Part shown: piece after piece, positions 25,473 through 37,879 of the stretch
Numbering within the stretch: the first letter of the stretch is position 1
Layout: each line of letters starts with the position of its first letter
DNA from: Siphlonurus alternatus
Taxonomy: Eukaryota; Arthropoda; Insecta; Ephemeroptera; Siphlonuridae
Length of the DNA: 64,000 nt
Direction of reading: 5' to 3'
NCBI GenBank assembly: GCA_949825025.1
Contig: OX463780.1
Coordinates: 27,308,118-27,372,117 of the forward strand
Made by a program: the position numbers and the translations under genes
Notes under the pieces: model-generated
Databases searched by the model: none
What the model was told of the DNA's origin: nothing
The model's input: only the letters and a program-made list of their open reading frames with translations

Positions 25473-26995
25473 ATAATCAGTCTCAACAAAATTCCTCCAC
25501 ATAACCATTACTAAAAGCAGGAATGATATTATAAATAAGAGTTAGTTACATGCTACCAATATAAATTACAAGGATGACGTAACACATGTTTTCGATATAT
25601 TCTCCTCTTATCGCGTGCATGTAACAACTCTAGGGGGGTCAGGCTTTTGGTTTCTATAGCGTATGAGATTTAGGACCACAGCCGCTCAATATGGTCGTCA
25701 TGCGATAAGACTCTTGCAGGACCTATCCAAAGAACTTAACTACACACATTCTACCACATTGTCATACATAGTGGCTGGATTTTACAGCTAACGTAGTGTT
25801 AATGGTGGAAATTTTTATAATAACAGTTGAAGTATTGGTATTAAAATAATGTGAAATTAATTAATAATTTTAAGTGTATAGTATAAGTTTCTGAATCTTC
25901 TTCTTGATCCGTTTTTGAGAATATGCCTTATTTAGCCATGCATCCAAACACTATAAGTTTCTCATGAGTATTTATATTTTATCGTCTTTTTTAACCCTGA
26001 AAGTTAAGGTATATAGTACATTTCAGGACATGAAGACTTGTTCTAACGCGATATCACGATGTTGAACTATCTTTTTTTATTATTATTTTACTCTGACGTG
26101 AGTGCTCTCCTTATACACCCTTCTTTGTTTCCTGGAACTGCAGCGCCCCCACATCAGCTAGAGGTAAAGTTCGTGGTGTCTCGGAACGTACACATTGTCA
26201 ACATATTGAATTTCATGCTTTCATGCACTAAAAACGTCTTCATTTTCATTTTGTGATAACAAGAAGAGAATTTACATGTTGTTTTTTTAATTATTTAAAA
26301 AGTTACTCAAAATCTAAGCATAGATATTTATATTAAATTAAAATTTGTTGCAGCGTGGCTTATTTTATATAATATGCCCAAGTTAAGATACGATTTTGAC
26401 ATTACATGGAAATTTAAAGTAGTTTCAAGTTAATTACCCATCCCATTAATGGTAAGTTAACCCCAGGGAAAGTGTATATAAGTTAAGTAATTTGATCAAC
26501 AGCTGCCATTATCTACCCACTAAGAGAAAATAGCACCCAAAACACAAAAGACTGCTAGAAGTTTCCATTTACACTCTTTGATCCTTATATTATGTAAATA
26601 AAGACTTTATTTCACCACACGTTTTTTTATTAATATTTGCAAAAAAAAAAAAAATCATCCAGACAATATTTTCATTAAAATGTTTGAAATTCTAATTTAT
26701 AATATTTATGCTTTCAAAACAACCTCTTAATTTGTCCTAAATGACCCAGGAAAGTTCATATGATTCTAGTAGCTTCTAAAATTTTACAGTTTACTCCTGC
26801 CATAGTAAATTGTTCTGCGTATCACAATATATGTACATTAATAAAGATGCTAAATGCTAATACACCACTGTTGATCACATGATCAAAACTGAGTTAAACA
26901 TATACTATAGTCCATGGAAGTTTTTAGTGTTGCACCATCTTACTAGAGAGATAAACATAAGTTACTTTACTTTAAATTAGTATATATATATATTT
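25470..26995. other. AT-rich DNA, no gene recognised
   Basis: A less AT-rich island at 25,610-25,800 and a short one at 26,090-26,190 have no recognised content. The frame at 26,059-26,256 has no domain. Confidence 0.45.
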
Positions 26996-26999
26996 TTTT

Positions 27000-27135
27000 A
27001 TCCCAATGCGTTGGGATCATACGAAAATTCCAAGAAGCGAAATTCGCGTTTGGAGCATCACGATTTGAATCCCAACGCGTTGGGCACCTCATCGAAATTC
27101 ACAAGATTCACAACGCGTTCGGAACGTTTGAAATT
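27000..27135. repeat. Two ~69-bp degenerate tandem units built around CCCAACGCGTTGGG
   Basis: Unit one starts TCCCAATGCGTTGGGAT (27,001) and unit two TCCCAACGCGTTGGG (27,070); each continues with a CGAAA.TTC.A.AAG segment in the same order. A third partial core, CAACGCGTT, is at 27,111-27,119. The core CCCAACGCGTTGGG is a perfect 14-bp palindrome in unit two. Islands of CpG in otherwise AT-rich DNA. Confidence 0.6.
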
Positions 27136-27139
27136 CAAT

Positions 27140-28430
27140 GAGAACTGGAGATGAAAATTGAAAACTGATCGATTATATGTTTATAATATTGTGCAATGTC
27201 ATCATACAGTGGATAATCTTGAAGCTGGAACATGAAACCAATCTGCAGCTTTAGATCCGTCAAATCAATCTCGCAACCAGACGTGCTCATTTATAAGATG
27301 TTATACTGAATCCATTGCTGGCAAAATAAGCATTTGAGATGCTCAAGTGAAAGGCATTTTAAATATATTGAATTGTTTTCTATTTTAGTATAATTTTTGT
27401 TCATGCAATATTCATTATAATAATCTTATTTTATCCATAAATCACTTACATGTATGTGTATTTTATATAGTCGTTCTATTAAAAAAAATACAGTAATAAA
27501 GATTAAAGTAGGTTTATGTAAGTTTGTGTTAAACTCAATTTTGATGAAGCTATGAAGCCACTGAACCGACAACGTTATAGAAATTAATTAAATTTCTCCT
27601 CCGATAAAAGTATGGCTGTTAAATATTTAGCCTTGAAAATAACCCCCTTGGGGCTTAATGTAAATTCCGTCAGACTTAGGTTTATGTTTCTGTAAATATT
27701 TTACAAGCACAAAAACATAATTATATACCTTCTTTATTTTCATTTGCTTCATTATGAATATGCCTGATCATTATCGTACACTAGTTTTGAAAGAGAGGAT
27801 AATTCAGAGAGTATAATCTGTTAGAATTTATTAAATGCTCACTAACCAATGTCACTAGAAATATATTTTAATATTAAATTATTTTCCATAATATACCATT
27901 TCAGAACTGACACTATTTTATCAATATTCGTTTATTAAATATATGGTATAAACACTTGACTTAATTAACTGCTGTATTTATTGATAAAAGTTAGTAAAAA
28001 ATTTACTGCTATGAAAAATACATTAACTTTATCTTTATGTAGAGCGAAACTATGAAAATAATTTTTTTTTTTTTGCAAACATTTTTTTTTTTAAATAAAT
28101 ATTTAATTTACTAATACTCTTGATAATTTGTTTGAAGTGTCATTCACAGGAGTGTGTTCATCTATTCAGTTGATGAAGATTATATCAGTTTATGAGGGCT
28201 GTCATGTAACATATTAGTTTCATATTCAGAGTAAACGCTCAACATGTCACAGTTGTCAATATTATTTTATTTACTTTTGACGTCAACAAGCCATTTATTA
28301 TAAATATTATAATGATACGTTCTCATAATTTGCTAAATAATGAATTTAAACTTATTTTTAAGTAATCTTATTTCTCTATCTTTTTTATGCAGTGCATAAA
28401 ATAGTTTTATTATTCACCATAGTTGAACAT
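27140..28430. other. AT-rich DNA, no gene recognised
   Basis: No feature supported. Confidence 0.5.
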
Positions 28431-28431
28431 A

Positions 28432-28587
28432 TGGGCGCGATTCACGAAGCAGTTAGCCAGGTTTCTAACCATGTTTAGCTTAACCACGTTTAACTAGGTG
28501 GTTTAAACACGTAAAACAGGTAAAGTTAAACGTGGTTAAGCTAAACGTCGTTTGAAACCTGGCTAACTTCTTCGTAAATCGCACCCA
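28432..28587. mobile_element. TGGGYGCGATTC inverted-repeat MITE, copy 2
   Basis: Same family as 13,959-14,100, with termini TGGGCGCGATTCACGAAGCA and its near-complement (one end reads TTCGTAAATCGCACCCA). The interior has several AACCACGTTTAAC blocks in both orientations. Confidence 0.9.
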
Positions 28588-29076
28588 ATTTTTATTATAT
28601 GTATATATGAATATATTATACGAACACAATGCATTAGCCATGATCGAACTATACATTTTACATTTTTAAAATAATTTATTCAACAATTAATAAATTTCCA
28701 CTTAGAACTAACTTCAAATGTCTTATTTCTTACTTTAACACTGCAGATATTTTATAGAAACATGCAACTATAATTACTAGAGTAAATATTTTGAAATTTA
28801 CTCACCCATACTGTGACATCCCTAACGTTCGATGTTAATGCGATGAAAATTTAGTTGCCACGTAAGACACTGTCATTGTTTGCAAAACTTATTTAATTAC
28901 TGCGAAGAACTATTTTGAATAGTTATAGAATTTGGGTGTAACTTGTTAACGGTGTTAAATAAATGAGGAATTTCCTGCGACTCAAATTAAGTTATTCAAA
29001 ACATACACAACCAAAATTTTCAAGTTTGTTGTGTTCTGTAATATTATACACTATATCCTATATACTAAATTACTAT

Positions 29077-29446
29077 AAGTAAATAACTATTCGTGCAAAG
29101 GATATTCATATTGAATTTTATTTCACTTTTCGGACTTTTACCTTTGCCGGTGTTCGATGTAATCCTTCTGTGTGTAGTATGTTGCGATGGTCACTTAGTG
29201 TTCGTGCACGTCACTAACACTTGCACGTACTACACATATCACTACGTTTCGAGAGTCAACCGCTCTCTTCCTCAGTCTCAGATCACCTGAGGCAGAGAGC
29301 GGTTGACTCTCGAAACGTAGTGATATGTGTAGTACGTGCAAGTGTTAGTGACGTGCACGAACACTAAGTGACCATCGCAACATACTACACACAGAAGGAT
29401 TACATCGAACACCGGCAAAGGTAAAAGTCCGAAAAGTGAAATAAAA
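29077..29446. mobile_element. Near-perfect hairpin element, ~330 bp palindrome
   Basis: 29,117-29,275 and 29,288-29,446 are almost exact reverse complements; TTTGCCGGTGTTCGATGTAA, GTGTTCGTGCACGTCACTAA and GAGAGTCAACCGCTCTCTTC recur inverted. The loop is only ~12 bases, GTCTCAGATCAC. The homologous stretch at 14,569 continues leftward to about 29,077, so the element probably starts there or the hairpin arose by inverted duplication of a longer single arm. High arm identity suggests recent formation or gene-conversion between arms. Confidence 0.9.
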
Positions 29447-29583
29447 CTAAATTACTATGTTGTATGTTCCTTTTTAAAATTCTAGTATTGCATTAATATA
29501 TTAACTTTTTTATGCTTCACTTCCTACTTTTTTCAGGTAATCCTCATGCACCGTAATTTTATTGTTGATTTTCTTATTCAGGT

Positions 29584-29618
29584 ATGATATATTATATTAT
29601 ATTATATTATATTATATT
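29584..29618. repeat. Short (ATATT)n pentamer tract
   Basis: About six ATATT units, with the same AT-only pentamer character as the longer array at 21.4 kb. Confidence 0.85.
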
Positions 29619-29798
29619 TTGTTGTATTTATGTTTTCAAGGAAATAATGACTAACTTGCATAGATTTTTTTCTATTACAATAGGGATAGAGAACTTCGAT
29701 CAACTAATAACTGTATCGTACTTTATTATTTTATAAATTATTTTATCAGATTTTTTTAACACTCTTTCAATCGAAAGTATAAAGACGCTGCTTGCTAC

Positions 29799-30455
29799 TT
29801 AAAGTAAAGTGCGCACGAGAAAAAAAAAGTTGAGTTGGTGCTATCTAAAAATAGTTCAAGTGGTCCTCCATGTGGAACTGAAATCCAAAAAATTCCATCT
29901 CAAATAGGTTCTCCAGAAAAAAATACCAAAGTCTGAATGAGCGCGTCGCTTAACATTAGGCCTTACCTGACAAACACCCTCGATTATCTCGAAAAAATAC
30001 TGCGTTCAGTGGTATGCAAAAAATATAGCGATGTTCTATGACTTGAGCTTTAACCATATGCAAATTTTGAGCATTTTTTTTCGAATCAGTTTTTCTGTAA
30101 AAAATCTTTGAAATTTCTTATGATAATTTAACATGGACGATTTTCAAGATTTTTTTACGGAAAATCTGATTCGAAAATAAATCCTCAAAATTTGCTTGTG
30201 GTTAAAGTTCAAGTCATAGAACATCGCTATATTTTTTTCATACCACTGAACGCAGTATTTTTTCGAGATAATCGAGGGGTTTTGTCAGGTAAGGCCCAAT
30301 GTTAAGCGACGCGCTCATTCAGACTTTGGAATTTTTTTCTGGAGAACCTATTTGAGATGGAATTTTTTGGATTTCAGTTCCATATGGAGGACCACTTGAA
30401 CTATTTTTAGATAGCACCAACTCAACTTTTTTTGCTCGTGCGCACTTTACTTTAA
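29799..30455. mobile_element. 657-bp fold-back element flanked by TTAA
   Basis: The arms are 29,803-~30,110 and ~30,140-30,451 and are reverse complements with scattered mismatches; GTAAAGTGCGCACGAG, AATGAGCGCGTCGCTTAACAT, AGGTTCTCCAGAAAAAAAT and ACTGCGTTCAGTGGTATG recur inverted. TTAA stands at both outer ends (29,799-29,802 and 30,452-30,455), the target duplication used by piggyBac-type transposases. The centre is ~30 bp of AT-rich DNA. Non-coding. The element at 57,870 has the same architecture with different sequence. Confidence 0.85.
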
Positions 30456-30639
30456 CAATCATATGTCGCACGTTGACCTAAACACTTGTTAAATAGAAAC
30501 TATTGTTGCTAATTAATGCATAATTTTACTCTATATAAAATATAAAACATAAAAAAAACAAATCATGCATGTGGTATATAAAGTTTCTATAGTTTGTTGT
30601 TTTATTTTGGTTTTTACACACAGTAAATTAATTTCAAAT

Positions 30640-30795
30640 TCAAATTATTATTTATTTAGCAACGGTTACATATTATAACCAAGGCACTAAATAAGTCAAC
30701 AATACACTACGAGCAAATACATATTAATAATAAATAAGCAGACATAAATCAATAAAAACTAAATAGCAGCAAAACACGCCAAAAATAAAGAGAAA
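30640..30795 (-). mobile_element. Possible reversed retroelement 3' end
   Basis: Starts with TTATTTATTTAG, followed by AGCAGCAAAACACGCC near 30,765; similar in layout to 12,612-12,790. No coding part. Weak. Confidence 0.25.
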
Positions 30796-30799
30796 AAAA

Positions 30800-31940
30800 A
30801 AATGTATAAATTATAAAATATAAAATTAGCTGCATGATAATTTAGTTTTATATAATTATATTTTTTTCAATTCAATTTTTTTTTTAAATTTTGATAAAGT
30901 TTCTTTGTTTATAAAATGCCAAAGAAATTAAACGAAATCATTACTTAAACGTATCAAATAATTCTTTCGATGTTGTCATTCGGGGCCATTATTATATTAT
31001 GGAGGATCTTTTTAGTTCTAATACCTGGAAAAATATCCAGAACAGCTGAGTTGGTAATTTTTTACAATTTTCCTATATTTGTTTTAAGCGTGGTGGAGTA
31101 TCCATTATATATTTATGTTTTTTTTTTTCCCCTGAATATTTTAAGACAGCCGCAGTAAAAATTTAGCTGCTTTGTAACATAACACAAGGAATATTTTATT
31201 TTGTATATATGTAACTTTAAAATTTTCCATCTAAAATTTTGTGTAATGATATTAACAAAAAATATCTATTATGAGATAGAATTTGTTATAAAAAGCTTTG
31301 CGGTAATATTTTAATATATAAAAGAACATGAGCACCTATAAAACAATAAAATATTTAAGCCTGTTCTAATCCTATCATCCACCACATAGCAGACTCGGTA
31401 TTTTCTTGTTTGTTAAAATGCTCTTTCAGAAATATTTCATATATTATTTATTTGTTCTTTTGAAGCAACCGAAAGTTGTTATTAAGAAATATGGTAGTTT
31501 TCGTTTTATTTTTATTTTTTTAGAGTATTTTCGTGAAACAGTTCACTCACTTGGTGTGTTTTTCTTTTGATGTATATTTTAATGCAAAGATGCAAAGGTA
31601 TAAAATAAAGAAAACAAATATGAATTTAAAAAAAAAAAACAGTCAAGTTTTTTAAATATTATTCTTATACATTATACAAATGATACGTCAACCTCAGTGT
31701 GAGAATACTCTATATATAAAAAATTATAAGCCTTTTATGCAAGATGTAGTACGTATAAGGTTTATCATTGCAGCAAAATCTTGTGATGCTTTTACTTGTT
31801 AGAGCACTCTAGTTCTGGGGCAACGATAAAATTATATTATTATTTATAATATAGAATGAATAGAAACAACATTTTATATGTTCTTGACAGCCAAAATCAC
31901 AAACAGCTATTTAAAACTAATTCATTTTTTTTTATTAATA
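30800..31940. other. AT-rich DNA, no gene recognised
   Basis: No feature supported; the frame at 30,970-31,158 has no domain. Confidence 0.5.
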
Positions 31941-31944
31941 AAAA

Positions 31945-31970
31945 ATATATATATATATTTAATATATATT

Positions 31971-32026
<56 letters not shown>
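31945..32026. repeat. (AT)n microsatellite
   Basis: An AT dinucleotide tract with two small interruptions near 31,959 and 31,980. Confidence 0.95.
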
Positions 32027-32030
<4 letters not shown>

Positions 32031-32194
32031 AAGTACTCAGAAGTTTTACAAACGATTGGAAAAGAATTCAACTATTTTCAAACTATATATCAATCTATAT
32101 ATAATATATCATCTGATAATAGATTGAAATCCAACATGATGTAGCGCTGCTGCAAAAACAGCTGCTTTAAAACCTATGCGAGAGTTTGCGAAAC

Positions 32195-32346
32195 TCTCCT
32201 TCAAGCGAGAGTTTGACCATCGATATTGTCAATTTTTAACATTTTTCGCTTCCGGTTGCTATGGTAGACAAGGATGATAGCCCGCAATCGGAAGTGCACT
32301 TACATCATTTCCGGCAATATCGATGGTCAAATTCTCACTTGAAGGA
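32195..32346. mobile_element. Small fold-back element
   Basis: CTTCAAGCGAGAGTTTGACC and ATCGATATTG at 32,199-32,228 face the near-complement at 32,314-32,345. The CTTCCGGTTGC block near 32,250 faces its complement near 32,285. About 150 bp overall, non-coding. Confidence 0.65.
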
Positions 32347-32349
32347 ATC

Positions 32350-35215
32350 CTCCAGTAGACAATCGCTGTATAGTACCCACCCTGAAATGGTTAGTATCCT
32401 GCAAATAAACTTTCTCCGTTCACTAAAATGATTGAAATGTATTACAAAAGAAAATTAGTCATGACATATTTTTCAAGTTTCAGCAAATATACTTCATCTT
32501 CCACGAATAGCCTCAAAATATCGCTGCATCGTCTGTTAGTTTTCTGGTGTATAAAGTTTGAGATTCAGTAGAATCTTGTGTTATTTTTATAATATTGATT
32601 TTTCTTTTTTAGAACTGTTCAAATATTATTTTTTATTCATTGGATGGATTGGAAAACTTTTGTTCTAAAATACATATTGATAGAGAGATGTTATATAGAT
32701 AAATAACATGAATTAGATAATATATACTGCTTGGTTTCTTCAGGTAAATAAAGTTGTGTTTTTGAAGCAATCGTATGAAATGATTATACTCGTATCATAT
32801 TCTTTATATTATTATTATATAGTTACCATTCATTAATGATAAATCAGATGATAAATTTTTTTGTTTTCACATTTAGCAATGAATTGGTTGTTGTCACTAT
32901 ATAATAATTTATTGAAAAATGTTAATTTATTCATTTTCTTCCTAATCATGAAAAAATAATATTATTATACGTGTATGAAATATTGTCTTGATTTTTTTAA
33001 TTTTATTTTTATTTTTTTTTGTTTTTGTTTTTTTCATAATACGAAGAAATGTTGCCCACCTTTGTTTTTGCTTATACATTATACGTCTAATTTAAAAACG
33101 CTGTATGTAATTATATTTCAAGGAAACAAGGAAAATATATAAAAAATGAAATTAGGACCAAATTTTCTGATTTTTTTTTTTTCACGTTGTCTTTTGGCTT
33201 AAACTTACCAGCGCACTGCATAATAAGCATCACACTGGTAGATAACTTACAAGTTGTCTCCCCTACTTGTTATACTTTACATTACTTTATATAACAAATC
33301 ATTTTGAATGTTATATCAAATAAATTAAAATAACAAAAAAATAATGCCCTTTCATAAGCAATTTTGTTTGCTTTACAAGTAAGTCATTTTGAAGTGTTAC
33401 GAATTATTCATTGTTACTAAAGTATATTAGAAAAGTTTTGAGTTTGGTTCTTCGTCTCCCTGCCTGGCATATTATACCAGGAATGACGTCATAACTACGA
33501 GGATCAAGTACCACCAAGATATGTTAGACTGTCTACAGCACCTGCTTCAAGTCAAATAAAAGTCTAGACTTAATGTATTGTACAGGCGGTAAGTTAAAAT
33601 TAAAAAGGGATTTTTTTTTATTATTACTTTTGTAAGAGATTTTTTTTTCAAATCTTCAGCTTTTAAAAAACAAATCTTGCATATAAGACACAATTTCAGC
33701 AATATATTATGTATATTTTTTATTTTAATGCAAGGTGTAAATTTTTTGGGATAAACTATACTTAAAAGTTGATTGATTGGTTGGTATTTCGGGGCAATTG
33801 ACACATTTTGGTGATGTATGCCCCCTAATATACTTAAAGGTATTTCACATAATATTATCGATTGATCTTCCATGACAATTTTATTTATTTTTAATTAATG
33901 TCAGTGAATAAATGTACAGTTTGTTAACTTGAAAATTTTACACCAAAAAATGAGTGCACTATAGACAACAGTTAAAAGTTTTTTTATCATCATTGTTACT
34001 GAATTAATCACTTTCACAAACCTCTCAGTTTTTTGCATGAAATAATAAATACATTATTATAATATGTATACTATATATTATATATAATTATGCTTAAAGA
34101 ATTATAAGAAAAGTTTGAAAAAAAATCGCACTTCGTAAACCATAAAAACACGTGCACCGTAGTTTACACGATTTAGGATAGCTAAACGAGTTTAAATGTT
34201 TACTATTTACTAGCAAAAGCTTCTGTCCAGTGTCTCATTTTACGAGCCTCAGCTTACATAGAAGATTGCTGTGCTGCCTAAATATAAGGCATATAACACT
34301 AAAGATACATAGTCTACCTGGTAAATCATACAAAGCAAATACTCTAACTAAAAAATAACTATGCCATATATATATATAAAAAAAACACGTCTAATATAAT
34401 ATATAATTTTTTCTACTTAAAAATTTTCTAGCTGGGAATTCAAAGTAAATTTTCAGAAAGTTTGCTAAAAAACATATAAAGTATATAGTATAATATTTAT
34501 GTGTAGTAAATAGTAAATAAGTAGAAAAGCTTCATAACACAGACTAAATAAATAATCTAGTTTCCTGCAAAGGGAACACAACCTAAAAAAAAAAAAGGGA
34601 AGAAAGAAAACCCAAAGGAAAGTTTTATGGATTGTTTTCAAAATTGGATATCATAAACTTTGAAATTCAATTCTCATGTAATTGCATGGATTGAAATATA
34701 TTACGTTAAATAAATCATATTTATATATAATAGTGTGACGATCACATAATAAAAAAGGACATTTTTTTTTTCATATAACGGTATTGATATTGGGAACATC
34801 TGCTGCTAAAAGCTCTCACAGTTTGTCATTTTAATAATACTCTCGAGACACAGAGGGAATCGATATAAAATAACATTGTTTTTCTATTAATGCAAAACAA
34901 ACTCAAAACTTAAAAACCAGAGAGGCCACCAATATTTCATTTGCCATTCAGACTGGCCACACTGTCTATTATTTATTATAGCCAAGTGGATTTAGTGGAC
35001 TCATATAAGCCAAACGAGTGAATTGTTGGTGCTCACTGCAAAACTCATGCATGCCAAGCAAGTGTTACGGACTTATACAGGAGCGTAGACGTAGACAAGG
35101 GGACCTAACCCTCAGCTCCCTTGAGGATTTTTTAAACAGTTAAAAATGAAAAACCTGAGAACCTTGCATCTGATGCACAAGTCGTACATAATATGTAAAT
35201 AAATGTGTAAAATTT
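32350..35215. other. AT-rich DNA, no gene recognised
   Basis: No coding exon, RNA or paired termini were found. The 108-codon frame at 33,547-33,873 (minus) shows no domain. 35,040-35,130 is less AT-rich and contains GGAGCGTAGACGTAGACAAG, which resembles a hAT-type end, but no partner end could be matched convincingly. Confidence 0.45.
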
Positions 35216-35219
35216 ACAT

Positions 35220-35724
35220 TTTATTATTAGAGCGCGGAAAAAAAATCAAATTTTTTTTCAAAAAATAGGCGCCTAAAAATTCAACTTATTTTGGAAAATA
35301 GTCTACAGAAAAGTCACTTTTTTTTTTAAAAGAAAAATAGTCTATAAAAAAGTCACTTTTTTTTTAGAAAATGCAGAAAAAAGGAGTTTCAAAATTACTA
35401 TTTAAAAGTTTAATTTTTTTTATATTTCTTTACACATACTTCCCTTACACAGACCGAAGTCTTTGTTGCTTTACTTCTCTTTTTTTTTTTTTTTTTTTGA
35501 AAATATGATGAAAAGTGCTGAAATGCACTAAAAATATGTCAAAAAGTCATAAAAAGTCATCTTTTGCCAAAATAGTCTCAAAATTCAAATATAGTCTAAA
35601 TAGTTTTTTTATATAGGCTCATTTTAATCCACTTCCGGAGATCGGTGGACATCCTAAATGACAACAAAATAGTCCTCATGTGCACAAAAAGGCAAAATGA
35701 CTTTTTCCGCGCTCTATTTATTAT
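35220..35724. mobile_element. 489-bp hAT derivative with exact 8-bp target duplication
   Basis: Terminal inverted repeats TAGAGCGCGGAAAAA at 35,228 and its complement TTTTTCCGCGCTCTA ending at 35,716 are bracketed by TTTATTAT at 35,220-35,227 and again at 35,717-35,724. The 8-bp duplication and TAGAG terminus identify the hAT superfamily. The interior is non-coding and carries repeated (A)AATAGTCT and AAAGTCA motifs, in both halves, likely transposase-binding subterminal repeats by analogy with known hATs. The flanks resemble 36,779-36,852, which has no insertion. Confidence 0.9.
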
Positions 35725-35729
35725 TCATA

Positions 35730-36577
35730 ACACAACAATTAGACATAAATTTTCAGAAGTTTGTTGCCATTTTTAAATTTATAGAAAGAAGTTATCAAAC
35801 CCTAGGTCCTCTAGTAAGAAACTAACTTTATTGCATTTTATATTATTTATTTACCCCCATTTATTTTAAATATTTCAGTGTCTTAACTTGTTTTGTTAAT
35901 TTTGTATGAATTTTTAAGTGTGCATGCGCAAATCAAGAAAGTCAAGAAAATTCACTGGAAAAAAAAACAGCTTACTGTGTTAAAAACTCACAGAAATTTC
36001 AATTTTATCTTTAAAAAAATTAAATAAACACTAAATAAGCATAAAGAAATAAATTCTTCATGTCCTAGTGTGTTTTACAATATTCTGCACTTTTATTGAA
36101 CCCAGAGCTACAACCGGGGCTAGGCAAGGACAAGTAGAGGTGCAAAGGGTCGTTACAGATAATGAAAACAACGTTTACTGGCTGACGTAATATAGAATTT
36201 GAAGATTTAGCTTTTTAAATATACATCACCTCCGTGATAGGTAAATTTTAGAATTAAAATTGTGATTTTTTTGTTTTTTGGCTAGCTACAACACTCCAAA
36301 AATGAAATGACTTGACTAACGAATCTGTCAGTGATAAATTGATTACCTCTTTTTAAAATTTAGGTATTTTTTTTTCTTGCTCGCATATCAACACATCTTT
36401 ATAAAAGTAAGCTTTATTTTTTTTATTAAAAAATTAGAGACAAAAAATTATAACTATATATAAAAACATAAGTTATAAATATTTTTTAGCTTCTTTATTG
36501 AATAAGTTTACATAAATTGATAAATATAAGAAATATGCTACAACTTTTCATCATAACAGAAAGATAAGCAAGGCCCC

Positions 36578-36608
<31 letters not shown>

Positions 36609-37240
36609 TGCGCCTCCGATGACACGTTTGCCCCTCGGGGCCCATAATCTTGTTTAAAATACCCTCCTTGGTGAAATTCTGCCTACGTGGACTGGTGTTA
36701 TACCCCCCTAGGTTCATGAGCTGGATGGTTCATGTCATTTTGCCAAGTCAACTGTTTGTTGTATATTATTCCTTGTGTCTCATGCACAACTCATAACTCA
36801 TACAAAATAATATGTAAAATTCATAATTATTCATAACACAAAACAATTAGACGCAACGATGTTGATTAAATAGTAAAAATATGAATTTTAACTTGAAGTT
36901 TCACAACTTTCACACAAATACAGTGAAAAAAATGCTTGCACATTGGGTATGATAAATATTAGAGGACTTTTAAAATTCTGTTGTTGGACATTTAGGCAAA
37001 CATAAGCAAAGTCCACTAAATATTTTCATTTTACTTTTATTATTTTATGTATTAATTTACAAATTTGTTATTTTTTATACATTGAACAACATTTTACATT
37101 GAATAATAACTAAGATTTCTTCCCAATAGCAGTTGTGATACCTCTCTACCTCTCTTCTCTATTATGTTATTGAAAAAAGAAGGCGTAGAATTGAACTAAA
37201 TATAGCAGCAGTTGAAAAAGCGGAGAACTTGTATAATATA
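35730..37240. other. AT-rich DNA with a partial paralogue of the hAT target
   Basis: The stretch 36,779-36,852 resembles the sequence on both sides of the hAT insertion at 35.2-35.7 kb (AATATGTAAA..., ATTATTCATAACACA and ACAATTAGAC in order). 36,608-36,690 is GC-richer and unclassified. A 28-base A tract occupies 36,581-36,608. No gene seen. Confidence 0.45.
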
Positions 37241-37241
37241 C

Positions 37242-37244
<3 letters not shown>

Positions 37245-37322
<78 letters not shown>
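37245..37322. repeat. (AG)n microsatellite with one interruption
   Basis: AG dinucleotide tract broken once by GCT at about 37,279-37,281. Confidence 0.98.
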
Positions 37323-37323
<1 letters not shown>

Positions 37324-37329
37324 CTATTT

Positions 37330-37870
37330 TCATACTTAAAATTCATGTTTGTGAATATAATTTCAGTTAATAAAATATAAATTTTCAACAAGGTTTTTAA
37401 ATTTTCAAAAACAAAAAATTCCCCTTACGCAGAACATTTTGCTTTTAAATATAGACTCCAGCCTCACATTTCCACTCGCCCCACGCCTAAAATTGAAAAC
37501 GTGAGATAAGTCACGTAGAAAAGTGTCTGTCGTGTTATTTAAAGCAATGAACTGTGATATTTTTAATTTTTAGTAAAGACCATGCAAAAATATACATGGT
37601 AAGATAGAAATGTATAAGGAACAAGATTAGTTTCTTATTTATTTCTTCCATAATTTATTTTTAATTTTAAATACTATTTTATTTTCCATAATAAATCTTT
37701 CATTTCCTAAACAAATAACACAAAGAAACTCCAAAGTAACTAAAAACTCAAACATTTCAGATGAAATATTTAGTCAGCTATAATAAAGTCATGGCTTGTA
37801 CAGTACAAAAAGGTTTGTTTGTTTATCCGCTTCATCAATTTTATGTTTTCTTTGTTGGAGGTAGTGGGGG
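37330..37870. other. AT-rich DNA, no gene recognised
   Basis: No feature supported. Confidence 0.5.
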
Positions 37871-37879
37871 AGGGGCGGC

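Noticed and set aside
35070..36705. Large hAT element from GGAGCGTAGACG (35,080) to CTACGTGGACTGGTG (36,697)
   Set aside because: TTATAC is present at both outer flanks, but the two ends do not pair as inverted repeats well enough and only 6 bp of the duplication match.
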